Of a DNA stretch of 64,000 nt, positions 17,667 to 26,414 are shown in pieces; the first letter of the stretch is position 1; each line of letters starts with the position of its first letter. The DNA is taken from assembly GCF_026626335.1 (NCBI RefSeq), contig NZ_JAPNTZ010000018.1:62001-126000 (forward strand), read 5' to 3'. A program made the position numbers and the translations under genes. The notes under the pieces are model-generated. The model saw only the letters and a list, made by a program, of their open reading frames with translations, was not told where the DNA came from and searched no databases. Source of the stretch: Paractinoplanes pyxinae (GTDB lineage: Bacteria > Actinomycetota > Actinomycetes > Mycobacteriales > Micromonosporaceae).

Positions 17667-17980
17667 CTCAACCTCCCAGCGGCGAGCAGGTGGCCGTCGC
17701 GACCAACGCCCTGCGCACCGAGGCCGGCGAGTGGGACGGCCAGGCCGGCAAGCTCGCCGAGTTGAGCACGAAGGTGGCGGCGATGGAGTTCGGCCGGCTC
17801 GAAGCCGGCTTGTTCCAGCTGATGGTCGGGCCCTACAACGACGTGATCCAGGCGATGGCGGCGCGCACCCGCGAGGGCTCAGCCGCCATGACGGAGATCG
17901 CCGCGACCCTGCGCAATGTGGCGGGCACCTACGACGCCGAGGACAAAGCCTCCGAGCATCGCATCCGCAACGTCTACTGA
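17663..17980 (+). CDS. EspC/WXG100-type ESX secretion-associated protein
   Basis: This 105-residue all-helical protein has the pattern of EspC-like proteins: an N-terminal helix with NALRTEAGEWDGQAGKLAEL, a turn, then a long second helix ending in RNVAGTYDAEDKASEHRIRN, where the Y-x-x-x-D/E tail resembles the type VII secretion signal. The start is GTG at 17663. Such proteins pair with larger WXG substrates and guide export. The next gene, 12 nt downstream, is the likely partner. Confidence 0.75.
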   Translation: MTQPPSGEQVAVATNALRTEAGEWDGQAGKLAELSTKVAAMEFGRLEAGLFQLMVGPYNDVIQAMAARTREGSAAMTEIAATLRNVAGTYDAEDKASEHRIRNVY

Positions 17981-17992
17981 CGGGAAGAAGTC

Positions 17993-18784
17993 GTGTTCTC
18001 TCAGGCCCAGTACGAGGCCGTCATCCGCGAGATCGAGACCGGGCTCAAGACCTTTCAAGGTCAGCTGAACCAGGTCATCCCCGCGGCGAACAGCGCCACC
18101 AGCCACTGGTACGTCCCGCCGCCGGTCGCCCAGGGCTTCCAGTGGATAGCCGAGAAGACCGTCGAGGTCGGCGCCGCCATCCTCGAGTGGTTCCTCGACC
18201 TGCTCAAGGGCGCCGCCGCCCCCATCTTCATGTTCATCGACTCCTGGCAGTGGATGGACATCAAAGGCCGGGCCAACGGCATCTCCACCGACCTGACCGG
18301 CCAGAACCTGGTGGTCGACGACTCCGACTGGTCGGGGAAGGCCCGCGACGCCTACCTGGCCGCGGCGGGCGCCCAGTCCACCGCCGCTGCACGCGTAGGT
18401 TCGATCGCCGGCAGCAGCTCGCTCAACCTGCTGGCGTGCGCGGGCGCCGGCCTGGCGTTCTACATCGTGCTGGCCGGGGTGCTGGCCAAGCTGATCGCCG
18501 CCCTGGCCGTGTCCATCGCCGGGATGAGCTCGGGCATCTTCACCGCCCCGGGCATCGCGCTGTTCCTCGAAGAGGCCGGCGTCAGCACCGCCGTCATCGT
18601 CACCGCCGTCTCCACCCTGGCCGCCTTCCTCGGCGCCCAGGTGACCGCCATGATCACGCTGCACGGCGACGCCGTCGACCCGACCAGCTTCCCCAACGGC
18701 GTCTGGCCCGTCTCCAACACCGGCCAATACAGCGACGCCACCGTCACCGACGGCGACGCCGACTGGTCCCTGCAGCACGACTGA
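17993..18784 (+). CDS. WXG-module membrane-associated type VII protein
   Basis: The 263-residue protein begins with a helical region. A WSG motif near residue 113 (DSDWSGKARDAYLAAAGAQS) is the WXG turn. Three hydrophobic stretches follow at about residues 142-170, 175-190 and 198-222, and a short polar tail has no recognised toxin domain. Actinomycete type VII loci often carry such proteins as secreted or membrane-inserting substrates. GTG at 17993 is preceded by GGGAAG. No EccC ATPase or other secretion machinery is in the window, so export would rely on machinery elsewhere. Confidence 0.6.
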   Translation: MFSQAQYEAVIREIETGLKTFQGQLNQVIPAANSATSHWYVPPPVAQGFQWIAEKTVEVGAAILEWFLDLLKGAAAPIFMFIDSWQWMDIKGRANGISTDLTGQNLVVDDSDWSGKARDAYLAAAGAQSTAAARVGSIAGSSSLNLLACAGAGLAFYIVLAGVLAKLIAALAVSIAGMSSGIFTAPGIALFLEEAGVSTAVIVTAVSTLAAFLGAQVTAMITLHGDAVDPTSFPNGVWPVSNTGQYSDATVTDGDADWSLQHD

Positions 18785-19130
18785 GCTCACCGGCCGCAGC
18801 GTCGCCCTTCCGGCCCGAACCGTAGCCAAAGGCTCATGAGACTCGCGGGACGCGCGCACGTGGAGCGAACCTGCCCGGTGGTGGCGTCATGCGCCGCCTT
18901 AGCCAACAGGCAATACGCCCGGCAACCGTCGAGCAGCCCGGCGGTGAAGCATCCTTACCAGCTGGCACGGCATCAGGCCCTAGCACGATGACCAGCCAGC
19001 GCCGGACGCCAGCACAGCTTCCCGTGAGCTTGGCGCAGTTCGCGGCGCCGGGCCGACTCCCCCACGCCGAGCACTGCCGGACTCAGGCGCCACCGCAGCG
19101 CAGGCCTGAGCCGGCCAGACCGCCGGCGCG

Positions 19131-19361
19131 ATGATCGGTTCCGCTATTCCAGTGCCCGTGGTAGGCACAGTCGCCGGCGCCGTCGGCGGACTGGTCTTCG
19201 GCATGGCTACCAGTGGCGCTTTGGACGCCGCGTACGATTCTCTGCCGCAAGGCACCCGCGACGCTATCGAGGACGGTTTCACCGCGGTCGGTCCCGGCCT
19301 GGAGGATGCCGGCGACGCGGTCGGTGACTCGGCCAAGAAGGTTTGGAACTCCATCTTCTGA
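19131..19361 (+). pseudogene. C-terminal fragment of a glycine-zipper type VII substrate
   Basis: The 76 codons from ATG 19131 read as a glycine-zipper hydrophobic stretch (VVGTVAGAVGGLVFGMATSG) and an amphipathic end (DAVGDSAKKVWNSIF). The same frame extends upstream through AGQTAGA, a TGA stop, and SGATAAQA preceded by a proline-rich linker, as though a longer WXG-type protein had been cut by a stop codon. Between 18785 and 19130 I see no other gene. It may still be expressed as a small membrane protein. Confidence 0.45.
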
Positions 19362-19386
19362 GCGACCCCGTAGAGACGGACGAAAC

Positions 19387-20181
19387 ATGACGCCCACCCA
19401 GGACCCACCGGCCAGATGGCCGAGGCCGCAGCGCTCGGCCGCACGGGTACTCTCCGTGGTCGGCTTCGCCCTCCTCGCACTGATCGCCGCAGCCGTCGTG
19501 GTCGCCGACGTTATGGCCGGCGATGCCGTTCAAGCACTGATTTGGGCGGTGGCAACGTTGATGTTTGCTCACCTGGCCGGTCTGGCGGCGAGCATGATGC
19601 ACCGGCCCGCCGCGTCCACCCGCCCGCCGGTCACCGGCACCATCGACGACGGCGAGCGCGGGCTGGCATTCGCCTACTCACGATCGCCGTATTATTGGCT
19701 CGGCGCCGTTCTCATCAGCGTCGTGCTCGCCGCCGCCGGGTTCGCCATCGCCTTCGCGGCGCAGGGCACGGTGACCGGCTTGGCGCTGACGGCGATCTTC
19801 ACCGCGTTCGCGCTGTTCCTGGGCTGGTTCCTAACGGTGATCTTCCGCCTCGCGCCCGGCGTGGTGATCCTGACCCCGAGCGGCATCTACCACCGCGGGC
19901 TGGCGCTCGAGCACTTCGTCCCCTGGGATGCGGTGGCCGACATTCTCGCCCGCGAAGGCCGAACTCCGTGGATCACCGTCAAAGCGTTACCCACTCCGAC
20001 CACGAGGCAGCGAAGCCACATCGGTCGGCTCGGCCCCGGTGCTCAATGCCTGCCCTTCATGATCATTCATGCGCACTGGTTGGGATCGAACGCTGTGCCC
20101 GCCTACCGTGCGCTCCGGCAGTACTTCGACAACCCGTCGCAGCGAGCGTACCTCGGAGGCATCGAACGCCCGAATCGCTAA
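19387..20181 (+). CDS. PH-like membrane protein
   Basis: This 264-residue protein has two pairs of hydrophobic helices (about residues 23-45 and 50-68, then 105-128 and 132-155) followed by a beta-rich C-terminal domain. GVVILTPSGIYHRGL and the DAVADILAREGRTPWITVKA-like strand recall bacterial PH-like (bPH) domains, which sit at the membrane face. ATG at 19387 follows GGACG; the longer upstream frame is a shadow. It ends the type VII-associated set, and its function is unknown. Confidence 0.55.
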   Translation: MTPTQDPPARWPRPQRSAARVLSVVGFALLALIAAAVVVADVMAGDAVQALIWAVATLMFAHLAGLAASMMHRPAASTRPPVTGTIDDGERGLAFAYSRSPYYWLGAVLISVVLAAAGFAIAFAAQGTVTGLALTAIFTAFALFLGWFLTVIFRLAPGVVILTPSGIYHRGLALEHFVPWDAVADILAREGRTPWITVKALPTPTTRQRSHIGRLGPGAQCLPFMIIHAHWLGSNAVPAYRALRQYFDNPSQRAYLGGIERPNR

Positions 20182-20220
20182 CCAACAGAACATCAGTCAG
20201 GCCCCTGCGGCCGTCGAGAC

Positions 20221-20247
20221 TTGAACCTGCGACCCCTTGACCCCCAG
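20221..20247 (-). other. tRNA-Pro(GGG) 3'-half fragment, candidate attachment site
   Basis: On the minus strand these 27 bases run from the CTGGGGG anticodon loop through TCAAG, the variable loop and the T-arm up to GGTTCAA. As I recall it, this is identical to the corresponding part of actinobacterial tRNA-Pro(GGG). The 5' half of the tRNA and its acceptor end are absent on either side, so this is not a tRNA gene. Short 3'-tRNA copies are the usual att cores left by integrases of mobile elements such as pSAM2-type AICEs. The copy lies between the type VII region and the biosynthetic region. No integrase is seen nearby. Confidence 0.5.
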
Positions 20248-20745
20248 AATATGAAGGGCCCAGCGACGTGCTAACTAACGTTTTGCCAGGTCACTCGAAA
20301 GTATACTCAGCCGAGTAAAGGGGTCCAACGCTATCGCCCGTCTGATCCCCGCCATCATCGTGCCTGACCTGCGGCTTTCCCAACTCGCTTGCCTCAGCGT
20401 AACTCTCTCAGCGATCCATCCGACCGGGCAGGTACCGCATCTGCCTCGTCGGATGCTCATCATGTCCTGGCGAGAGCGTACATATATGCTGCTGAGATCT
20501 CGCCTCGAATCTGATAATGACCGAAGGAGCCGTTTCGTCATTGCGAGGCGAACAAATCCTCGAGCATCGCCTTTGATCTAGAGGAAATCTCCTCGTCAGG
20601 GAAGAACCGGCTACAGAGTTCCAAAGCCGACCGTCCGATCGGGGCTCGGACGGTTGCGCACCGCACCATGCGCATCTGCTTGATCATCCGGTACTGCTTT
20701 GCAAGATACGGTGCTCCAGGAGTGACCGACGGGGCAGACCATGAC

Positions 20746-21581
20746 CTAGTCGCCGACCAGGTGGTCCGTCGGATTGAAGCTGAACCGCAGGACGTTCGGA
20801 TTCCGGCGTGCCCATTCAACCACGGCGCGGAGCTGCGCGACCGTGTCCACTGCCCGGGAGTGGACTCGCTGGCCTCGGTGGCCGGGCCACCAGCACAGCT
20901 CGTAGGACCATCGGCGCCGCCAATCCCATCCATCGAGGCTATCGAACGCCTGTTCGATCAGTTGCCGTTGGCCTTTCCCGCTCCGCTGGCCCCTGCAGCT
21001 CGCCGGCCGCGACCCGTCGCGTCTCCGACTCCCCCCGCATCTTCGCCAGGGCGGCCTCCATGTCGTACGGGTCCGGCGGGCTCAGTGTGCCGGTCAGGCG
21101 GCGTGCGTGCCACTTGGCCAAGATCCACCAGCGGCGCCACGGGTACGTCGGCGGGGGCGCATCGTGTCACTGATCCTTGGATCACCTCGCCGACATCATC
21201 GTGAAGCTCCGCCAAGCGGGAGGTCGCCGCGTGCTGGCCGTCGAAGTCCAGAAGCTGCCGATACGGCGATGAATGCGGACTCAAATCGCCGAGCACCTTG
21301 CTGAAATCCCACGTCACCCGCTCCACCCGGCCCCAGAACGGCGCCTCGCGGTTCACCAGGCGGACCCGGTTCCGGACGCGGAGCATCTTGTGCCACAGCT
21401 CCTCGACCGCGTCGTACGCCTCGACCAGCTCCTGGTGCGCCTGGTCGACCCTCTCCTGGCTCGCGTCTTCCTCGCTGCGCCGGAGCCGGCCCTGGGCCCC
21501 GGCGTACGTGATCACCGCGCCCGAATGCCGGTCGAGCGGCGCCCCCATCTCCTCGTCATGCATGGTGGCCAGCTCGACCAC
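20746..21581 (-). pseudogene. Broken unknown gene in three frames
   Basis: Three coding-like pieces follow one another on the minus strand in different frames. The first is an N-terminal helical part (VDQAHQELVEAYDAVEELWH; about 21581-21120). The second is a middle part with TLSPPDPYDMEAALAKMRGE (about 21120-20960). The third is a C-terminal part with WRRRWSYELCWWPGHRGQ and LRFSFNPTDHLVGD, stopping at 20746. They join smoothly if two frameshifts are allowed, giving about 270 residues. I do not recognise the family. An upstream in-frame N-A-C-G-V-C-G segment suggests that the original start lay further out. No gene is visible between 20248 and 20745. Confidence 0.4.
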
Positions 21582-21737
21582 ACCGCAGACACCACAGGCG
21601 TTTACCTGATCGGCCCGGTTGGTGAGTTTGTGGACGGCGGACCACGCCTTGGCAGCCCGGCTTGGCCCGCGCCCCGAGGTCAGCGTCGAGCACGGCCGTC
21701 AGTGCGAGAAGATCATGGATCAGCACAAAGGTTCGGC

Positions 21738-22550
21738 TTATGGCCGCATGGTTTGTGCCGTGGAAGGCTTGTCTGCTTGATAAGCCAATGAGACGACGTC
21801 CTGACGGCGTTGCTCGAGGTACCAGTTGGCGGCCTCATCCGTATCAATGGTTTGCCGAAGTAGGCCGGGGCGTCCAAGAGGGAGCTCCGCGAGTATTTCG
21901 CCTCGTGGTGAGATCACCATGCTGGGGCAGTGCTGGTCCGGGTGGGCGATATTGGCGGCCGCAAGGAATCGCTGATTCTCGGCGGCGCGGCTGATCAGGT
22001 GGCTTCGCCAAACTCCGTCGACCTCGCGAGGATTGGCAGCGTTAGTGAGATAGAAAAATACTCGCGCGCCAGCCGCCGCGAGGTATTGCCACTGTTCCGG
22101 AAAACGGATCTCGCGGCAGAGCTGCATACCGATGGTGACTTTACCGTTCTGCCGAATGACGTCTATGGTCGGTAAATGATCACCGGCCTGCAGGCGGCCA
22201 CGTTCGTTCATCGCGAGGTTGATTTTTCGGTATACTTGATAAGCGCCCTCGGCGGGGAAAAAGAGGCCAGCGTTGCACCATCCGTCCTGAACTGGCAGCA
22301 GTGAACCGCAGAATATATTTACTTGATGCCGGTGGGCGAGCTTGGTCACCTGGTCCACTGCGTGGTGGATGGCGTCTGGCGGTAGTGCGGCCAGCGGCGT
22401 GAGGTCATCTCCATAGCCCGATAGCATCCCTTCAGGCAGAACGACGACGTCACCCGCGCGGGTGTTACCGATGGCCTCGCGCACTGCGGTGAGATTGGCA
22501 TCCACATTCCATACGGCTGGGAGTTGGGCGATCACGATCGACATCTGCAC
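21738..22550 (-). CDS. Nitrilase-superfamily carbon-nitrogen hydrolase
   Basis: The 270-residue protein has the complete catalytic triad of the superfamily: E40 in VVLPEGMLSGYG, K109 in YRKINLA and C145 in GMQLCREIRFPEQW. Length and fold are those of single-domain C-N hydrolases, which hydrolyse amides or carbamoyl groups or work in reverse as amide synthases. The R-E-I after the cysteine is typical of amidase-like branches. It is the last gene of the minus-strand biosynthetic region but is separated from the GMC oxidoreductase by a transposase relic, so membership in the pathway is uncertain. Confidence 0.8.
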   Translation of the reverse strand: MQMSIVIAQLPAVWNVDANLTAVREAIGNTRAGDVVVLPEGMLSGYGDDLTPLAALPPDAIHHAVDQVTKLAHRHQVNIFCGSLLPVQDGWCNAGLFFPAEGAYQVYRKINLAMNERGRLQAGDHLPTIDVIRQNGKVTIGMQLCREIRFPEQWQYLAAAGARVFFYLTNAANPREVDGVWRSHLISRAAENQRFLAAANIAHPDQHCPSMVISPRGEILAELPLGRPGLLRQTIDTDEAANWYLEQRRQDVVSLAYQADKPSTAQTMRP

Positions 22551-22669
22551 CAGGTAATCCTGAACGATCGCCAGACGATCGCCTTCGCCGGGCCTGACCT
22601 GGAAGGCCGGCGAATGGGTTCGCCGTCTCGCCGCGCAACGTCGTCGAGTAGCTTCTCCGCAGTTGGCTC

Positions 22670-23500
22670 ATGTCGCGAGTGGCGATGGCTGCCACCTACA
22701 GAGTAGACGCTCAGCGATGGCCTGAGCTGTTCGACGAGTTGATGAACCGATCGAGACACGGTTCGCCCGGCCGGAACCCCGACGCCGGGTCCGGGGCTTC
22801 GTGCAAGGTCTGCCGCCCCACTGTCAGCGAAGAACTGCTGGACGATCGCCGAAGACGCCGGCGACGACAGCCTTGGAGGATGCGAGCCTGATCAGCCGGG
22901 CGAGCTGGGGCGACGCCCTCGTGCGGGCCGATGTGCGGGACTTCGTCGCCCATCGGCTCGGGCATCCGAATGCCCTTCTCGTTATCGACGAAACCGGCGA
23001 TCCGAAGACGACCGTCACACCGTCGGCGTCCAGCAGCAATACTCCGGCACCGCCGGAGAGATCAAGAATTGTCAGCCGTCGCTGTGCCTATCCTACGCTT
23101 CAGCCCACGGGTACATCCTGCTCGACTCCGCGCTACCTGCCCAAATCATGGACCGGCAACCACGGACGGCTGGCTGCAACCGGTGCTCCCGACGAGATCG
23201 GGTTCGCCACCAGACCCATCGAGTCATTCAGGCCGCCAAAACCGAACTCGGCCTCGATCAACACCAGCACCGTCGCTGGACGCCCTGGCACCGCTGGACC
23301 ATCCTCGTGATCGCCGCCCACGCCTTCCTCGCCGCAGCGGCCACTTCTACACGGCCGACGCCATTACGAACGGCAAGCCCTCACCGAGCCCTAAAACGGA
23401 TCTTCCGCTGGTAGATGAGATGCCATTGCGGGGGCGAGACCGCCGATACCTGGCCGGACCGGCAGGGAGCCCGAGGCCACCCTGCCAGTCCCTGCTACTT
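22670..23500 (+). pseudogene. IS701-family transposase, frameshifted
   Basis: Pieces of an IS701 DDE transposase lie in different plus-strand frames: VDAQRWPELFDELMNR near the start, LLVIDETGDPKTTVT (the D of the VxDETG motif) near 22985, an ENCQ-like equivalent, the GAPDEIGFATRP block near 23190, and PWHRWTILVIAAHAFLA near 23290. Several frameshifts separate them, so the enzyme is dead. It interrupts the biosynthetic region between the GMC oxidoreductase and nitrilase genes. Confidence 0.75.
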
Positions 23501-23577
23501 GTCTGACAGGCGGCAGTCGCGTACGTGACTCGCTGTTTGTATCGGTGACCCTACTGAGCTAGAGCTTACCGGTGCGT

Positions 23578-25044
23578 TCATGCGGTACGCGGCGCCAAGA
23601 TGCCTGCAAGACGCCTGGCGAGCGCCAGGATGGTGAGGGCAGGGTTGGCCGCCCCGGCGCGCGGGAAGACGGCTGGACCGACCGCGTAGAGGCCGGCGAG
23701 GCCGCGGAACTGGTGGTCGTCATCGAGGATCGAGCCGAGAGGTAGGGTGCCGGCCTCGTGGTTCTCGGTACCGAGCGGGAAGGAATAGGTGCAGACTGCC
23801 CCGGGCGCGAGGAAGGATCGGGAGGCCACAAGGCGCTGTTGCACGTCAGGTGAACCGGTTTCTGTGTCGAACTCCAGTGCCGGCGCCTCGATCATCCCGG
23901 CCTGGTGGCAGATTTCTCCCCAAAAGCGCTGGATTTCCGCCTGCTGCGCGCGCGCCAGCTGCCGATCGACAGGCGACATGGAGCATCGCACCGAGGTATG
24001 CCACGGCCAGACACCGCGATCGTCGCATTCGACTACTCCGAGTGGACCGGCGATCTGCTCGCCGATGAAGGAGGTGCGCAATACGATGAGCCCATGCTCA
24101 TTTACTGAGGTCATCAGGAAGATGTTCGACCTGAGGCCGTCTCGCGCCGGCGCTTGGAATTTGACGTTGGCAGCTGCGGCCTCCTCGATCTCGGCGGGCA
24201 GACTGCCGGGTGCCAAACTCGCCGAGAAGCCGTTGGCAACTTTGTCGACCAAGCCCGTGAGCTGGGGCCGGTCGAGCAGGCCCTCGTTGGACAACGCCTG
24301 AATGGCGAGCCGGCTGCTTTCGATGGTTCCCGCGGCGAGGACTACCTTCTCGGCGCGGATGTCGTGGACGACGCCGCGGCGCCGGATCCGCACGCCGCTG
24401 GTTACACCTTTCTGGGTCAGCACGCCGAGCACTTCGCTGTCGCACAGTATTGTCGCGTCTTCCGCAGTCAGGTGTTCCAGCGGGGAGTATGCCTTCCATC
24501 GCCCGTCCTCGCCATGTCGAATGGCTGAAGGTACGTCCTGGAACAGGTAACCGCCAAGCGTCACCTGCCGGTCGCCGGCCCGCGTGGTCGCACGGTTCGA
24601 GCCGCTCCACTCGGCCAGTTCCCGTTCGACTCTCGCGTAGAGCGGCTCACCGCCGTGCCATTCCTTGGTCAGGTCACGCACAACGGATTCGGGCCACTGC
24701 TCGTCGAGCGCCCAGTCTTCAACAGGCAGTGTGACAGCGTGCCAGTAGAGAGACCGCCCACCGAGTCTGCGGCGCAGGCCAGCGAGGCCGACGAAGCTTC
24801 CGTCGTTTGCTTCGTACGGCCGGTAGAAGGATTCGTCCTGTGACGGATCGATCCAGTACTGGTCGGCGGCGGCCCCGTGCAAGGCCCAGCGGTAGTGCTC
24901 CGCACCGCGGTCGGGTCCAGCCTCGAGGACGAGTGGAGGTCGGCCTCCCCGTCTCGCCATCTGAACGGCGAGCTCGAGGCCGGCCATGCCACCACCCACG
25001 ATGACACACTCAGCGGATTCGGGGACGGCGGTGACTGTGGCCAT
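23578..25044 (-). CDS. GMC-family FAD oxidoreductase
   Basis: The 488-residue protein begins with an FAD-binding Rossmann motif (CVIVGGGMAGLELAVQMARR, residues 13-32). It has the second FAD contact near residue 240 (VVLAAGTIESSRLA, the GMC signature 2 region) and ends with the GMC_oxred_C segment (GPAVFPRAGAANPALTILAL). Such enzymes oxidise alcohols or sugars with FAD, or act as redox tailoring enzymes. ATG at 25044 is preceded by GAAGGA 7 nt upstream and is preferred over an upstream in-frame TTG at 25089. A sugar or side-chain hydroxyl of the natural product is a likely substrate, by context only. Confidence 0.8.
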   Translation of the reverse strand: MATVTAVPESAECVIVGGGMAGLELAVQMARRGGRPPLVLEAGPDRGAEHYRWALHGAAADQYWIDPSQDESFYRPYEANDGSFVGLAGLRRRLGGRSLYWHAVTLPVEDWALDEQWPESVVRDLTKEWHGGEPLYARVERELAEWSGSNRATTRAGDRQVTLGGYLFQDVPSAIRHGEDGRWKAYSPLEHLTAEDATILCDSEVLGVLTQKGVTSGVRIRRRGVVHDIRAEKVVLAAGTIESSRLAIQALSNEGLLDRPQLTGLVDKVANGFSASLAPGSLPAEIEEAAAANVKFQAPARDGLRSNIFLMTSVNEHGLIVLRTSFIGEQIAGPLGVVECDDRGVWPWHTSVRCSMSPVDRQLARAQQAEIQRFWGEICHQAGMIEAPALEFDTETGSPDVQQRLVASRSFLAPGAVCTYSFPLGTENHEAGTLPLGSILDDDHQFRGLAGLYAVGPAVFPRAGAANPALTILALARRLAGILAPRTA

Positions 25045-25254
25045 GTGATCGTCCTTCACGGTGAGCGAAGCAGGTTGGTTGACGGGCAATCAGCGATGAC
25101 TGCCTTAAGCGTGGAATGAGTTGAACGCTGCAGCTCTCAGCATTCTCGGAAATCGCAATTGCGGTCACTGGGACGGTACGCCAAATCGCTTCCGACTGCC
25201 TGGCGCACGCTTCTGCTGGAGATCAAATATGCCATAGCATCGATGTAAAGGCAA

Positions 25255-25283
25255 GGTGTCCGGCAAATGGCTTCGCCGACACC
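25255..25283 (-). terminator. Possible hairpin terminator after the ROK kinase gene
   Basis: GGTGTCCGGC pairs with GCCGACACC across a 10-nt loop, with one bulged base. It lies in the 355-bp gap between the ROK gene stop and the GMC gene start. The gap otherwise shows no gene. It has no strong T-run, so termination is only possible, not shown. Confidence 0.3.
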
Positions 25284-25399
25284 GCCTCGGGTATTTTCGG
25301 GTAGCTCCGGAGCGCCACAGACTCCTATTGCGAGATTTTTTCGGCGAAGCGACCGTCATGAATCGCAGCAGTTCGCTCTTAGATATCTTCGCGCTGTGA

Positions 25400-26335
25400 T
25401 CAGACGATGAGATCCCATGCTATGAGTCCGGCGCCTAGGCACGCGGCCTCATCACCGAGTTGGGCGCGGATGATCTCGGGAAGCGCCTGGAGGGCTATCC
25501 GCTCGGCCACGGCCTTGCGGAGTGGCGCCAGGAGCGTTTCGCCGGCCTCGGCCAGTCCGCCGCCGATTATGATGGCTGCCGGGTCGAGCAGAGTCAGGCC
25601 TGTTGTGAGCCCGTCGGCGAGGGCGTCGACGGCGTACTGCCACGTCGCTAGGGCACCTGCATCTCCATTCGCTACGGCTTGGGCACAGTCGGCCGCTGTG
25701 GCGCCGCTCATGCCGCTGGCGGCAGCCCAGGCTCGGCTTACGGCCGAGGCCGAGGCGTAACGCTCCAGGCATCCACGTTGGCCGCACGGGCAGCGAAGAC
25801 CGCCCGGCCGGACGATGATGTGGCCGATCTCGCCGGCTGATCCGCTGGCGCCGGGCTCGATTCGTCCCTCGAGGCCGATGGCTGCAGCTATCCCCGTGCC
25901 CAAGGCGACGAACAGGAACCGGTCGACGCCACGGGCCGCACCCAGCCGAAGCTCCGCCAATCCACCGCTCCGCAGGTCGTGGCCAAGCGCTACCGGAAAG
26001 GGCACCGTTCCTTCATGGGCACCGAGCCTCTCACCTAGCAACGCGCGGAATGGGACGTCGCGCCAGCCGAGATTGACTGCATAGCCGGCGACGCCGTTTA
26101 CCTGGTCCACGGTGCCGGGCACCGCCAGGCCGATGGCGGCCGGGCCCTCGCCCAGCCGTCGTCGGCCGTCGGCCGCGAGTTCCTCGGCGAAGTCAAGGAT
26201 CATCCGTACCACCGCTTGCGGTCCGTGCTCGAGTGCGGTGGGCCGACGGGCCTTGCACAGCACCGAACCATTTCTTCCTATCAATGCAGCTTTGATATTG
26301 GTACCCCCCACGTCCAGGGCGATAACGTATTCCAC
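25400..26335 (-). CDS. ROK-family sugar kinase (glucokinase-like)
   Basis: The 311-residue protein opens with the ATP phosphate-binding motif ALDVGGTNIKAALI (residues 5-18). It carries the catalytic-loop region GHDLRSGGLAELRLG, where N-D of the family is replaced by H-D, and the zinc motif CPCGQRGCLERYAS with a preceding GEIGHI histidine. It lacks the N-terminal helix-turn-helix of ROK repressors, so it is read as a kinase phosphorylating glucose or an amino sugar. GTG at 26335 with AAGGG upstream gives the usual family N terminus; a GTG at 26386 is possible. It may supply or reactivate the sugar handled by the glycosyltransferase upstream. Confidence 0.8.
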   Translation of the reverse strand: MEYVIALDVGGTNIKAALIGRNGSVLCKARRPTALEHGPQAVVRMILDFAEELAADGRRRLGEGPAAIGLAVPGTVDQVNGVAGYAVNLGWRDVPFRALLGERLGAHEGTVPFPVALGHDLRSGGLAELRLGAARGVDRFLFVALGTGIAAAIGLEGRIEPGASGSAGEIGHIIVRPGGLRCPCGQRGCLERYASASAVSRAWAAASGMSGATAADCAQAVANGDAGALATWQYAVDALADGLTTGLTLLDPAAIIIGGGLAEAGETLLAPLRKAVAERIALQALPEIIRAQLGDEAACLGAGLIAWDLIV

Positions 26336-26414
26336 AGGCTTACCCTTACACGCAGGGGCGGACAGCCCGAATTGCCTCGTCGTCACATCGGCTTGCGGCC
26401 TGCACGACGCGTTC

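Noticed and set aside
17667..18825. Continuation of the YbaB-like frame to a 626-residue protein
   Set aside because: Beyond about 17660 the frame overlaps two well-supported type VII genes and becomes Arg/Gly/His low-complexity; it is a shadow in high-GC DNA.
20213..20260. Complete tRNA gene
   Set aside because: Only the anticodon-loop-to-T-loop segment is present; the D-arm, 5' anticodon stem and acceptor stem do not match or pair.
25400..26335. ROK protein as a transcriptional repressor
   Set aside because: It begins directly at the ATP-binding motif and lacks the N-terminal helix-turn-helix.
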